Notes under the pieces: model-generated
The model's input: only the letters and a program-made list of their open reading frames with translations
Database searches by the model: none
What the model was told of the DNA's origin: nothing
Position numbers and translations under genes: made by a program
Shown here: positions 8,464 to 17,171 of the stretch, one piece after another
How positions within the stretch are numbered: position 1 is the first letter of the stretch
Layout of the letters: each line of letters opens with the position of its first letter
Assembly (NCBI GenBank): GCA_018713435.1
Contig: DVOS01000039.1
Location: 1 to 60,790 of the forward strand
Length of the DNA stretch: 60,790 nucleotides
Origin: Candidatus Merdiplasma excrementigallinarum
GTDB taxonomy: Bacteria > Bacillota > Clostridia > Lachnospirales > Lachnospiraceae
Direction: 5' to 3'

Positions 8464-9411
8464 TTACTCCTGCTTTCGGGTCCAGTAAGGCAGGTTCATG
8501 CTGCAGCGGCGGATGATCCATGAGGGCAGCCTGCGGTATGCTTTTCCCAGCCTGTAGCCTGCCAGCTTGCATCCGCTCTGCCAGATCAGGCGGGGAATCC
8601 ACAGAAGTCTGCCGCCCTTTAACAGCCAGACTGCTGTCTGTCCCACCATCCGCATTCCCTCTTTCTCCGACTTTGCCATCTCAAAGATCTCCGGATGGTC
8701 TGCCTGGGATACTCCCAGGTCAAAATTCCGTTTAAACTGCATGATCCCGCTGTAATTATGGGAATGGATCACTCTGGCTTCGGCGCAGTAAGCTACGGCT
8801 CCTCCCGCCAGAATCACCTTTCCCGCAAAAATCATATCTTCATTAAAAATCGTACGGGTCTCAAAACCGCCCAGCTTCAGATACATATCCCGGCGGTAAG
8901 CCGCGCATACGTTGGAACAGAAAAAGGTTTTAATCCCAAGCTCTTCCAGGTCTTTTTCCGTCTTGATCCGGCTCTTTTCCCCATAGTTAAAATGACGGGC
9001 GTACCGCTCCAGAGGGGAGCAGTCCGGCGCCGGAAGCTGCCTGGCGTAAGCCGCCCAAACCCGGCTGTCGGCAAAAGCTTTCCGCAGTTCCTCCAGCAGA
9101 CGGGCATCTGCCGGAACCGCGTCCATGGTCATGCACAGGACCAGGTCTGTATCACACATCCGGACAGCCATATCCCTGGTACCGCCGTGGTCAAATTCCT
9201 CCCTGGATATATGAATCACACGGCAGTTCTGTATTCCCTCCACATCCTCCGAGTGAAAATACGGCTCTTCCGTGTTGATAATCAGAATCCGGTCCGGGAG
9301 GACGGTCTGCCTCATAAGCCGCCGGATCAGTTTACGGAAGGGCTCTCCGGGTTTATAGGCGGGAATGATCACCGTAATGGTTAACGCTGTTTCCTTTTTA
9401 TGCTCTGTCAT
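8464..9411 (-). CDS. Glycosyltransferase family 2 (rhamnosyltransferase-like)
   Basis: A 315-residue GT-A enzyme. The nucleotide-binding start is TITVIIPAYKPGEPFRKLI, with metal/donor-site sequences VLCMTMDAVP and later NEDMIFAGKVI. The EFDHGGTRDMAV segment is typical of rhamnosyltransferases of the RfbF/WbbL group. The C-terminal part is basic with amphipathic helices, suggesting membrane-surface association. It starts one base after the LCP gene stops, so the two are co-transcribed and probably co-translated. Donor sugar and linkage are unknown. Confidence 0.82.
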   Translation of the reverse strand: MTEHKKETALTITVIIPAYKPGEPFRKLIRRLMRQTVLPDRILIINTEEPYFHSEDVEGIQNCRVIHISREEFDHGGTRDMAVRMCDTDLVLCMTMDAVPADARLLEELRKAFADSRVWAAYARQLPAPDCSPLERYARHFNYGEKSRIKTEKDLEELGIKTFFCSNVCAAYRRDMYLKLGGFETRTIFNEDMIFAGKVILAGGAVAYCAEARVIHSHNYSGIMQFKRNFDLGVSQADHPEIFEMAKSEKEGMRMVGQTAVWLLKGGRLLWIPRLIWQSGCKLAGYRLGKAYRRLPSWIIRRCSMNLPYWTRKQE

Positions 9412-9412
9412 C

Positions 9413-10807
9413 CTACTGTATTCCCGTATAATTGATAATCTGGCTGCTGATATCCTGCACCGTCTGGGAAGGCTGGTAATTTTCCTCTCCGAACAGGAAG
9501 GCGTGAAGCTGGGTCACATTGTTGGCCAGATTTACCGGCACCACCACATCGCTGCCGTCCACCTGGGTAGCATACTGGTCAAAGGGGAAGCCCGCCGTCT
9601 CGCCCAGCGTGTATCCGCCGATGCCGGATGCCAGGCTGATCAGTTCCGTGGTGCTCAGGCTGGTGGAAATGCTGGGCAGCATGGTATCCACCATGGACAG
9701 CAGGGTGGTAATGCCCTGAGACTGGGCTTTCTCAAACACTTTTGTCAGCACGGTTCTCTGCCGTTCCGTCCGTTTGAAATCATAGCCGTCCGTATAGCGG
9801 ATCCGGCAGTAGGCCACCGCCTGCAGACCGTTCAGGTGCTGCAGGCCTGAGCCGGTCACTTCCTGGTAATCCGATACGCCTACCACCTGGGAGGTCTCTA
9901 CCAGATAACCGTTCAGCCAGTAGACCTCCTCGTCTGTCAGTTCAATGTCAATGCCTCCCACCAGGTCAATGGCTTCCACCAGCGCCTGGAAGTTCACCGT
10001 TACATAGTCCTGGATGTCCAGATCCAGATTTTTGTTCAGCATATTGATGGACCGCTCCGGTCCTCCGAAAAAGTAGCACTCCGTAGCCTTCCGGTATTCC
10101 CCGTTGGTATTGTCCAGGTAGGTATCCCGGTATACGGACACCATCTTAATCTCCTTGGTGCTTTTGTTGATGCTGCAGATAATAATCGTATCGCTGTGGG
10201 CGTCCTGGGTCAGATTTCCTTCTCTGGAGTCCACGCCGTAGAGCACGATATTCTGATAACCGCTCTGGGAAGCCGCTCCCTCATTGGTGAGAATCTCTCC
10301 CAGATTCACATGCTCCATCCGCATAATTCTGGTAAAGGCAAATACGCCTACGGCCAGAATCAGCAGTATCAGAAGCTCCACCACAAACAGAATCTTTCTT
10401 CTCTTTTTCTTTGTTTTTTTCATCCTGCCTCCCCCGGCCTGCTGCGTGTACGGCTGCTGCTGATACGGCCGGTTATACGGCTGCTGATAGCCGGGGCCGT
10501 AGGGTTCCCGGTTATACTGGCCATAGCCCTGGTTCTGATAGTTCTGGCCATATCCCTGGCCCTGATAGTTCTGGCCGTAGCCCTGGCCCTGGTAGTTCTG
10601 ACCATAGTTCTGGCCATAGTTTTGGCCGTAGCCCCGACCCTGATAATTCTGGCCGTAGCCCTGATAATTCCCGTTCTGATAATACTGATCCTGATCCGTA
10701 TCCTGGTCAAGATTCAGATCCTGCTCCCAGTACTCCTCTGACGCAGGCTTCGCTCCCCTGTTTCTGTTCTCTGTATCCCGATGGTCTGTATGTTTTCTGT
10801 CTGCCAT
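9413..10807 (-). CDS. LytR-CpsA-Psr (LCP) family wall-glycopolymer ligase with repetitive N-terminus
   Basis: LCP enzymes transfer polyprenyl-linked glycopolymers to peptidoglycan outside the cell. Residues 1-130 are cytoplasmic and low-complexity, with 7-10-residue repeats built on GYGQNYQGQ (about 48-100). A Lys/Arg-rich stretch and one membrane segment (139-158) follow, then the LCP domain (about 180-400), beginning NIVLYGVDSREG and containing the usual Arg/Asp-rich phosphate-binding residues (FKRTERQRTVL). Lying between a sugar-1-phosphate transferase and a glycosyltransferase, it is the likely ligase for the polymer made here. Confidence 0.9.
   Translation of the reverse strand: MADRKHTDHRDTENRNRGAKPASEEYWEQDLNLDQDTDQDQYYQNGNYQGYGQNYQGRGYGQNYGQNYGQNYQGQGYGQNYQGQGYGQNYQNQGYGQYNREPYGPGYQQPYNRPYQQQPYTQQAGGGRMKKTKKKRRKILFVVELLILLILAVGVFAFTRIMRMEHVNLGEILTNEGAASQSGYQNIVLYGVDSREGNLTQDAHSDTIIICSINKSTKEIKMVSVYRDTYLDNTNGEYRKATECYFFGGPERSINMLNKNLDLDIQDYVTVNFQALVEAIDLVGGIDIELTDEEVYWLNGYLVETSQVVGVSDYQEVTGSGLQHLNGLQAVAYCRIRYTDGYDFKRTERQRTVLTKVFEKAQSQGITTLLSMVDTMLPSISTSLSTTELISLASGIGGYTLGETAGFPFDQYATQVDGSDVVVPVNLANNVTQLHAFLFGEENYQPSQTVQDISSQIINYTGIQ
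10508..10666 (-). repeat. In-gene tandem repeats coding YGQN-type units of the LCP protein
   Basis: Degenerate 21-30-base units encode repeated GYGQNYQGQ, GYGQNYQNQ and YGQN sequences in the cytoplasmic N-terminus of the LCP protein. Units differ in copy phase and synonymous codons. Such repeats readily change number by slippage. Confidence 0.85.
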
Positions 10808-10843
10808 AAATTCCCCTTTCTCCGTCTCCGGCCTTTCTCCGGA

Positions 10844-12244
10844 TCAGTAGGCATTTTTGTTTATAAACCCCTTAAAGACTGTCAGGAACAGGATCTTGAT
10901 ATCCAGTCCCACCGTCCAGTTCTCAATATAATAGATGTCGCAGTCAATCCTCTTCCGTATAGAAGTATTCCCCCGATAGCCGTTTACCTGAGCCCAGCCT
11001 GTCATACCCGGCCGCACCTGGTGCTTGACCATGTAGCGGGGAATTTCCTCCCGGAATTTCTCCACAAACTGAGGCCGCTCCGGACGGGGCCCCACCAGGC
11101 TCATGTCGCCCTTAAGCACATTAAACAGCTGAGGAAATTCATCAATACTGGTTCTGCGGATGATTTTCCCGATGGGCGTCACTCTGGGGTCGTTTTTAGT
11201 CGTCCAGCCTTTTTTCTCCTCCGAGGGGCTCTGCACCTCCATGGAGCGGAACTTATACATTTTAAAGGGCTGGTTGTGAAGTCCCACCCTTACCTGAGCA
11301 TAAATCACCGGTCCTTTGGAAGTAGCTTTGATCAGCACTGCGGTCAGCAGCATTAACGGTGAAAAAATGATAATGCACAGGATCGAACCCACAATATCCA
11401 TCACCCGCTTTACCATCATGTTGAACGTGTTGGTAAGAGGCACATGCCGGATATTAATCACCGGCAGTCCCTGCAGATCCTCTGTATAGGGTCTGGTGGG
11501 AATAATGTCGTAATAATCGGGAATAAATTTTGTGTGTACCCCGGACTTTTCACAGGTAGCCACAATCTTTTTCAGTTTGTAGTATTCATTCAGCCCCAGC
11601 GTAATGGCAATCTCATCCAGACTGTTGTGCTCCAGGATCTTCTCCAGGCTGGAAGTGGAGCCGACCACCTTTACGTTTTTATAGAGAGTGCCCGGTCGTA
11701 CCGAGTCATCCAGAATTCCGTTTACCTGGTAACCCCACTGGGGATTCTGCACCACCCTGTCGATAAACTCTTCCGCGGCCCGGCTGTAGCCCACCATGAG
11801 AATATGCTTCAGATTCATGCCCCTGCGGCGGATATCCCGCAGCAGCGCCCGGATCACATTCCGCTCAATGACGGTCAGCACATAGTTAATGCCGGCGAAA
11901 ATAAAAATCAAGGGACGGGAGAAATCCGGCTCGTTCACCATGTAAAGAACGAACATAATCAGCAGCACGCCCACAGCATTGGCGCAGAATATATTGCTGG
12001 CCTCCAGTCTTCTTCCCTGCACCCGCTTGGGCGTATACAGATTAAATCCGTAATAGAGCAGCAGAAATCCGGGAATCACAAATACCAGTGCCAGCATATA
12101 AATCTGCACCGGAAGCGTCCCCGCCCTGTCCTTTACAATCAGATGAATCTGAATGTACCAGGCCAGAATATATGAAACTGCAATAATCAGCCCGTCGATC
12201 ACAACGTGAAGACGGTTAAAATGCTTCTGATTGTCTTTTATCAA
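10844..12244 (-). CDS. Polyprenyl-phosphate sugar-1-phosphate transferase (WbaP/EpsL-type), copy 2 of the locus
   Basis: An initiating enzyme that loads a hexose-1-phosphate onto undecaprenyl phosphate. The 466-residue protein has several membrane segments (about 10-115), a CoA-binding-like domain (about 125-240) and the catalytic bacterial sugar transferase domain from about 270. That domain carries KMYKFRSM, the DEFPQLFNVLKGDMSLVGPR signature and PGMTGWAQVNGYRG. The architecture matches undecaprenyl-phosphate glucose/galactose phosphotransferases. A second paralogue at 28.3-29.7 kb opens the locus, so either two polymers or two primers are made. Confidence 0.92.
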   Translation of the reverse strand: MIKDNQKHFNRLHVVIDGLIIAVSYILAWYIQIHLIVKDRAGTLPVQIYMLALVFVIPGFLLLYYGFNLYTPKRVQGRRLEASNIFCANAVGVLLIMFVLYMVNEPDFSRPLIFIFAGINYVLTVIERNVIRALLRDIRRRGMNLKHILMVGYSRAAEEFIDRVVQNPQWGYQVNGILDDSVRPGTLYKNVKVVGSTSSLEKILEHNSLDEIAITLGLNEYYKLKKIVATCEKSGVHTKFIPDYYDIIPTRPYTEDLQGLPVINIRHVPLTNTFNMMVKRVMDIVGSILCIIIFSPLMLLTAVLIKATSKGPVIYAQVRVGLHNQPFKMYKFRSMEVQSPSEEKKGWTTKNDPRVTPIGKIIRRTSIDEFPQLFNVLKGDMSLVGPRPERPQFVEKFREEIPRYMVKHQVRPGMTGWAQVNGYRGNTSIRKRIDCDIYYIENWTVGLDIKILFLTVFKGFINKNAY

Positions 12245-12285
12245 ACTTCATCACCTCTGCGGCGCCGTGCCTGCCGGAACCTGCT

Positions 12286-13263
12286 TCATTTCCGGCGAAA
12301 TGAAAGCGCGTCGGTCAGCCGCCGTATCATATTGTACCAGAGTTCCAGCTGTATCTGCATATAATGTTTCAGATTTTTGCGCTGAAATACTGTTTTCTCC
12401 CCCTGCCGACACAGAGCTGCGCCCTTTGCCAGTCCCGCGGCATACTCTTTTCCCAGACCCATTCTGGCAAAAAAGATCCCTTTTATCAGAAAGCCTGCCA
12501 GCAGAAAAGGGGCGTTGAGCAGGATCTGGGGAAGGGGCATGTTCTTCCAGATCAGGTAGACGCTGTTTCTGGAAGCCAGCGATACCTTAAACGCATTGTG
12601 GGCAGAACCGCTGGTAGCGCTTCCCAGATGGTATACCACCGCTTCCGGAACATACCGGTTCTCATAGCCGTGTATCCTGGCCCGGTAGCCGATATCTATA
12701 TCTTCCAGATAGGCGAAATGCCTCTCATCAAACAGTCCAATTTTTTCCAGCGCCTCCCGGCGGTATATGGCCGCCCCGGCGCAGGAAGCGAATATTTTTC
12801 TTCCCCGGTTAAAAGCAAACGCCGGCTTTCCCTTCCCCAGGGCAAAAGCCCATCCCAGGGCACAGTAATAATCGCCGCCGTCGTCCATCAGCTCCGGATG
12901 CTTCATCTGTACCATCTTTGCCCCGCAGGAAAAACAGCGGGGCCTTTTTTTAATCTCCCGCAGCAGCGCCTCCACAAAATGCCGGTCACAAACCGTATCG
13001 TTATTCAGCAGAATCACGTAAGGCGTGCTGCTCATGGAAATCCCCGCGTTTACCGCATGGCAGAACCCGGTATTTTCCCGGAACCGGCGGATCCTCACCT
13101 GCGGAAAATGCGTTTTCACATACTCCACGCTTCCGTCTCCGGAGCCGTTATCCACCAAGATAATAGCAAAATCCGAAACGCTCTGGTTCTGAAGGGAGGA
13201 AAGGCATCCCTTCAGGCAGGATATTCCGTTCAGATTTGGTATGATGACTGTAACTTCCCCCAT
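12286..13263 (-). CDS. Glycosyltransferase family 2 (WbbL-like)
   Basis: A 325-residue GT-A enzyme: VTVIIPNLNG at the N-terminus, VDNGSGDGS, LLNNDT (DxD-equivalent), and the acceptor/catalytic region AYLEDIDIGYRARIHGY. These features match WbbL/rhamnosyltransferase-like GT2 proteins. A hydrophobic stretch near residues 255-270 suggests membrane attachment. It is separated by 3 bases from the upstream double-GT2 gene and by 41 from the downstream initiating transferase. The exact sugar is not determinable. Confidence 0.83.
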   Translation of the reverse strand: MGEVTVIIPNLNGISCLKGCLSSLQNQSVSDFAIILVDNGSGDGSVEYVKTHFPQVRIRRFRENTGFCHAVNAGISMSSTPYVILLNNDTVCDRHFVEALLREIKKRPRCFSCGAKMVQMKHPELMDDGGDYYCALGWAFALGKGKPAFAFNRGRKIFASCAGAAIYRREALEKIGLFDERHFAYLEDIDIGYRARIHGYENRYVPEAVVYHLGSATSGSAHNAFKVSLASRNSVYLIWKNMPLPQILLNAPFLLAGFLIKGIFFARMGLGKEYAAGLAKGAALCRQGEKTVFQRKNLKHYMQIQLELWYNMIRRLTDALSFRRK

Positions 13264-13266
13264 GGT

Positions 13267-15084
13267 TCACTCCCTGGCTTTCAAAGAATAATTCCATTTG
13301 GAAAGAGAAAGATTTTTATTGTAGCAGGGATCTCCCTCTTTCAGTATCCCAATCCAGCGGGTACGCATATATTCAATCTCCCCCTGGAAGCGGCGCACCT
13401 TCTCCTTTGTGTCCTCCCTGCCCCGGGTTTTGGATTCATAGTGATACATTTCCACATAGGGATCGTACACCACCAGATATCCTTTTTCCCGGATCTTCAG
13501 GCACAGGTCCACATCGTTAAACGCCACCGCCAGCTTTTCTTCAAAGCCGCCCGCCTCCTCAAAGGCTTTTTTCTTTACCATCATGCAGGCTGCCGTCACG
13601 GCGGAAAGATCCTGCATCAGGGAGGCTTTGTGCAGGTAACCGCTGCGCTCCCGCTTCATTCCCACAAACAGGCTTCCGGCAATGCCGCCGATGCCCACCA
13701 CGATTCCCGCGTGCTGGATGGTATCGTCCGGGTAGTAGAGTTTGGCTCCCACAACACCCACTTCTTCCCGCTGGCACACTCCCAGCAGTTCCTCCATCCA
13801 TCCGCCGGTAATCACCTGGATGTCATTGTTCAGGCAGATCACATACTGTCCGCTGGCATGACGGATGCCGAAATTATTGATGGCCGAGTAGTTGAAAGGT
13901 TTGTCCCAGGTGATCACCCGGATATTATCCTTTCCGTCTATGGTCTTGTAGTATGCAAAGGTCTCCGGCTCCCGGCTGTTGTTCTCCACCACAATGATTT
14001 CATAATCGGGATAGGTGGTTTTTTCCCTGATGGAATCCAGGCAGGCCTTCAGCGTCTCCCACTGGTCCTTGCTGGGGATCACCACAGAGATCCGTTCCTG
14101 TTTTTTTACCGGATACACCACCCGGTAGAAACCCAGATCTTTTTTCAGGGAAACCTCTCCCTTTTCTCCTCTGCGCTGCAGATGGGCTTCTATGGCCCGT
14201 TTTCCCGCGTCATACGCATACATTTTGCTGGCGGGATTATCCGCAGTGGAGGATCTGCTGGTTCTCCAGTGGTACAGAATCTCCGGCACATGGCCGATCC
14301 TGCAGGCCTGATCCGCGCACCGCAGCACAAAATCATAGTCCTGGGCTCCCTCATACTCCTGCCTGAACTCTCCGGCCCGCAGGGCCAGGGTCCTTTTCAC
14401 TATCAGAAAATGGCAGATATAATTATTGGACCGAAGAAGATCCAGATTAAAATCAGGCTTCAGGTGAGGCTGAAAATGAACGGACAGATCTTCCGTCACC
14501 TTATCCTCATCCGTGTAAAGCATATCCGTCTGGGGATACTTCTCCAGATAAGCGGCCGCTTCGTACAGCGCGTTGGGCGCCAGCAGATCATCGTGATCCA
14601 GAAAGCCCACGTAATCTCCCTTTGCCATAGCCAGGGCCGCATTGCTGTTTCCCGCGATTCCCTGATTTTCCAGGTTTTTCACCCGGATTCGGGGATCCCT
14701 TCCGGCGTATTCCTCCAGAACGGCCCTCACCTTTTTGTCATCCGGGCTTCCGTTGGCAATACACAGCTCCCAGTTCCCGTAGGACTGACCTGTCACAGAC
14801 TCTATCATCTGACGGAGAAACGTTTCCGGCGTCCGGTATACCGGAACCGCAATGCTGAAGCATATTTCCTGCTTCCATCTGCGCTTTTTCTGCTGTTTCA
14901 GTTCCTCCGGTTTCACCCGGTAATCCTCATACCAGGGTCCGTAGGGCACTTCCTCCGGCTCCATCCGCTCAGCCAGGCGAATCCGAAATTCTTTCCAGCC
15001 GAAATGGCGCAGATACCGGATGCCTTTCAGGATATTATATGGCCGGATTTTTTTTACATAAGAAATCCACTTCCGATCTCCCAT
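13267..15084 (-). CDS. Bifunctional glycosyltransferase with two GT2 domains
   Basis: A 605-residue protein with two complete GT-A domains in tandem after a basic N-terminal extension of about 75 residues. Domain 1 begins FSIAVPVYRTPETFL and holds GFLDHDDLLAP and TDEDK. Domain 2 begins ISVVIPSKDQWETL and holds ICLNNDIQV and FNDVDLCLKIREKGY. Such double-GT2 proteins build alternating linkages, as in O-antigen and rhamnan synthesis. RBS GGGAGG sits about 5 bases before the ATG. It is in the middle of the second transcription unit, after the aminotransferase. Confidence 0.87.
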   Translation of the reverse strand: MGDRKWISYVKKIRPYNILKGIRYLRHFGWKEFRIRLAERMEPEEVPYGPWYEDYRVKPEELKQQKKRRWKQEICFSIAVPVYRTPETFLRQMIESVTGQSYGNWELCIANGSPDDKKVRAVLEEYAGRDPRIRVKNLENQGIAGNSNAALAMAKGDYVGFLDHDDLLAPNALYEAAAYLEKYPQTDMLYTDEDKVTEDLSVHFQPHLKPDFNLDLLRSNNYICHFLIVKRTLALRAGEFRQEYEGAQDYDFVLRCADQACRIGHVPEILYHWRTSRSSTADNPASKMYAYDAGKRAIEAHLQRRGEKGEVSLKKDLGFYRVVYPVKKQERISVVIPSKDQWETLKACLDSIREKTTYPDYEIIVVENNSREPETFAYYKTIDGKDNIRVITWDKPFNYSAINNFGIRHASGQYVICLNNDIQVITGGWMEELLGVCQREEVGVVGAKLYYPDDTIQHAGIVVGIGGIAGSLFVGMKRERSGYLHKASLMQDLSAVTAACMMVKKKAFEEAGGFEEKLAVAFNDVDLCLKIREKGYLVVYDPYVEMYHYESKTRGREDTKEKVRRFQGEIEYMRTRWIGILKEGDPCYNKNLSLSKWNYSLKARE

Positions 15085-15106
15085 AAAACCTCCCGGTTCT
15101 TCGCTC

Positions 15107-16243
15107 CTACCGGTTGAATGCGGGATAGTCCAGAATACACCGGGCTACGTACTCCACGTCCTTCATATCCAGGTTATAGAACATGGGAAGGCGCATCAGC
15201 CGTTCACTCTCTTTTGTGGTATATACGTCCTCACCGTGGAAACGGCCAAACCGCATTCCCGCTTTGGAACTGTGCAGCGGTACATAGTGGAAGACGCTGC
15301 ACACTCCCTTTTCCCGCAGATACCGGATCAGATCCGTCCTGGTTTCCAGGTCTTTCACTTTAATAAAATACATATGGGCGTTGTGATGGGCGTAATCCGG
15401 CACAAAAGGCTGCTCAATATAGCCTGCGTCAGCCAGAGGCTTCAGATGCTCGTCATAATAATCGTAAATGGCATGGCGTTTTCTGTCGATCTGATCCGCC
15501 ATCTCCAGCTGGGCATAGAGATAGGCGGCGTTCATTTCGCTGGGAAGATAGGAGGACCCGTAATTTACCCAGGTATATTTATCTACCTGACCCCGGAAAA
15601 ATTTGCTTCTGTCCGTTCCTTTCTCCCGCAGGATCTCCGCATCCTCCAGATACCCATCATCCTGAAAAGCTATGGCTCCGCCTTCTCCCATGGTATAGTT
15701 TTTTGTCTCATGGAAGCTGTAGCAGCCGAAATCTCCGATGGTTCCCAGGGCCTGCCCGCGGTAGGAAGCGTTCACGCCCTGAGCCGCGTCTTCCACCACT
15801 TTCAGATTATATTTTTTCGCAATGGCCATAATTTCATTCATGGCGCAGGCGACCCCCGCATAGTGCACCGGGACGATCACCTTCGTTTTTTCCGTAATGG
15901 CGGCCTCGATCTTTGTCTCGTCAATATTCATGGTCTCCGGGCGGATATCCACAAATACGATTTTGGCCCCCCGCAGGACAAACGCGTCCGCTGTAGACAC
16001 AAAGGTGTAGGAGGGCATAATCACCTCATCCCCCGGCTGAACGCCGCTTAAATACGCGGACATCTCCAGGGCGGACGTACAGGAGGTGGTGAGCATCACA
16101 TGACTGACTTTGAATTTTTCTCTCATCCACGCGGAACAGCGCTTGGTGAACTCTCCGTCTCCGCAGAGCTTGCCCCTCTCTATGGCTTCCCTGATATAAT
16201 CCAGTTCTTTCCCCGTAAAAGGCGGTCTGTTAAAATCAATCAT
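15107..16243 (-). CDS. rffA: dTDP-4-amino-4,6-dideoxygalactose transaminase (WecE/RffA family)
   Basis: A PLP-dependent sugar-nucleotide aminotransferase that would convert dTDP-4-keto-6-deoxyglucose to dTDP-4-amino-4,6-dideoxygalactose (Fuc4N). The 378-residue protein has the DegT/DnrJ/EryC1 fold, with PLP-contacting residues in EDAAQG (151-156) and the Schiff-base Lys at K181 (CYSFHETKNYTMGEGG). RLPMFYNLDMKDVEYV is at the C-terminus. Overall composition fits the RffA subgroup better than ArnB or PerA. No dTDP-glucose synthase or dehydratase is in the window, so the keto-sugar must come from elsewhere. It follows the paired small transporters by 7 bases. Confidence 0.88.
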   Translation of the reverse strand: MIDFNRPPFTGKELDYIREAIERGKLCGDGEFTKRCSAWMREKFKVSHVMLTTSCTSALEMSAYLSGVQPGDEVIMPSYTFVSTADAFVLRGAKIVFVDIRPETMNIDETKIEAAITEKTKVIVPVHYAGVACAMNEIMAIAKKYNLKVVEDAAQGVNASYRGQALGTIGDFGCYSFHETKNYTMGEGGAIAFQDDGYLEDAEILREKGTDRSKFFRGQVDKYTWVNYGSSYLPSEMNAAYLYAQLEMADQIDRKRHAIYDYYDEHLKPLADAGYIEQPFVPDYAHHNAHMYFIKVKDLETRTDLIRYLREKGVCSVFHYVPLHSSKAGMRFGRFHGEDVYTTKESERLMRLPMFYNLDMKDVEYVARCILDYPAFNR

Positions 16244-16250
16244 ATCCCTC

Positions 16251-16610
16251 TCATCCTCCTAATGTAAAAATAAAAATTCCCGCCACCATAATGGCCATCC
16301 CCAGCCATTTTCTTCTGCTGATCTTCTCTTTCAGAATAAAAATACCCAGAATCGGGACAAAAATATAGCTGCATGACTCCACAATGGGAGACATGGTCAG
16401 GGGCACATATTTCAGGGCGTACATAGTCAGCAGGGTGGACGCGAAAAAAATCCCGTAGGCTGTAATCACAATGGGATTCAGATATTCTTTTATTTTTCTG
16501 TCATAAGTTCTGTTGGCGGCCGCTTTCAGCATGACCTGCGCCACGGAGGAGATAAACACGGACACCATCCAGATGGCAATGTATTTACTCAGACTGCTCA
16601 GTTCTGTCAT
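16251..16610 (-). CDS. Small EamA/DMT-family transporter subunit (second of a pair)
   Basis: A 119-residue integral membrane protein with four predicted membrane helices and the EamA half-repeat ending SRRKWLGMAIMVAGIFI. It is half the size of ordinary 10-helix DMT carriers, so it must dimerise or pair. Its start overlaps the end of the upstream gene by 26 bases, implying a fixed 1:1 partnership. Paired four-helix DMT proteins (ArnE/ArnF type) flip undecaprenyl-phosphate-linked amino sugars. With the adjacent amino-sugar gene, a lipid-linked sugar flippase is the best guess. Confidence 0.75.
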   Translation of the reverse strand: MTELSSLSKYIAIWMVSVFISSVAQVMLKAAANRTYDRKIKEYLNPIVITAYGIFFASTLLTMYALKYVPLTMSPIVESCSYIFVPILGIFILKEKISRRKWLGMAIMVAGIFIFTLGG

Positions 16611-17034
16611 TTCCGCTCACTCCTATCATAATACCGGCCAGTATCACTACAGATCCCAGTATTTTATTCCATGTCATGGTTTCCCCGAAAAACACCACGC
16701 CCCAGAGAAGTCCCCACAGTATGGTAATCGGCTTGTTCGTAAAAGCGAAGGTCAGGGACATATGCTTTAAAATCTGCTGCCAGGCCAGAGCAAAGACAAA
16801 GGTAATCACCAGCACCAGCCCGTAAAAAAAGCAAAATCCCAACGACAAAAAGTCCTGCCGGCCCGCCATCTTGGAGGCGGCCCCCGCCAGAGAATTCACG
16901 ATCAGGCTGACATGGAGAAAGAAAAACCACAGAATGGGAACCTCCAGCTTTCCTTTCCTGCCTGCCGCCGCTCCCTCACCGGCCTGTGCTGACAGAACAT
17001 CTTTTTTGGTCAGATTTTTTTTCTGTTTTTTCAT
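16585..17034 (-). CDS. Small EamA/DMT-family transporter subunit (first of a pair)
   Basis: A 149-residue membrane protein. A basic N-terminal tail (MKKQKKNLTKKD) is followed by four predicted helices, the last containing WNKILGSVVILAGIMIGV, the DMT half-repeat signature. It overlaps the partner gene at 16251-16610. It opens the second transcription unit of the polysaccharide locus, with an extended -10 promoter just upstream. Function as a heteromeric flippase for a polyprenyl-linked sugar is inferred from size, pairing and neighbours. Confidence 0.75.
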   Translation of the reverse strand: MKKQKKNLTKKDVLSAQAGEGAAAGRKGKLEVPILWFFFLHVSLIVNSLAGAASKMAGRQDFLSLGFCFFYGLVLVITFVFALAWQQILKHMSLTFAFTNKPITILWGLLWGVVFFGETMTWNKILGSVVILAGIMIGVSGNDRTEQSE

Positions 17035-17101
17035 CTCGGATACTTCTCCCCAAAGCAGTTTCCGGTTTATAACGCAAACTTATTTTTCCATATTTCGTTT
17101 T

Positions 17102-17130
17102 ATTATAGCATCACCTGTTTGAATCCGCAA
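17102..17130 (-). promoter_or_regulatory. Promoter of the second polysaccharide transcription unit
   Basis: On the minus strand: -35 TTGCGG (complement of 17125-17130), 17-base spacer, -10 TATAAT (complement of 17102-17107) preceded by TGC. It lies 68 bases before the first DMT gene and after the terminator at 17141-17170. Confidence 0.7.
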
Positions 17131-17140
17131 TACCTGACCC

Positions 17141-17170
17141 GAAAAGAGACGGCATTTAAGCCGTCCCTTT
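17141..17170 (-). terminator. Intrinsic terminator inside the polysaccharide locus
   Basis: GACGGC (17148-17153) pairs with GCCGTC (17160-17165). On the minus strand the hairpin is followed by TCTTTT. It ends the first part of the locus right after the double GT-B gene and separates it from the promoter at 17102-17130. Confidence 0.75.
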
Positions 17171-17171
17171 C

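Noticed and set aside
12364..15117. 917-codon open frame on the plus strand opposite two glycosyltransferase genes
   Set aside because: The minus-strand frames encode clear GT2 enzymes with conserved motifs. The antisense product has no recognisable domain and reflects codon bias that removes stops.
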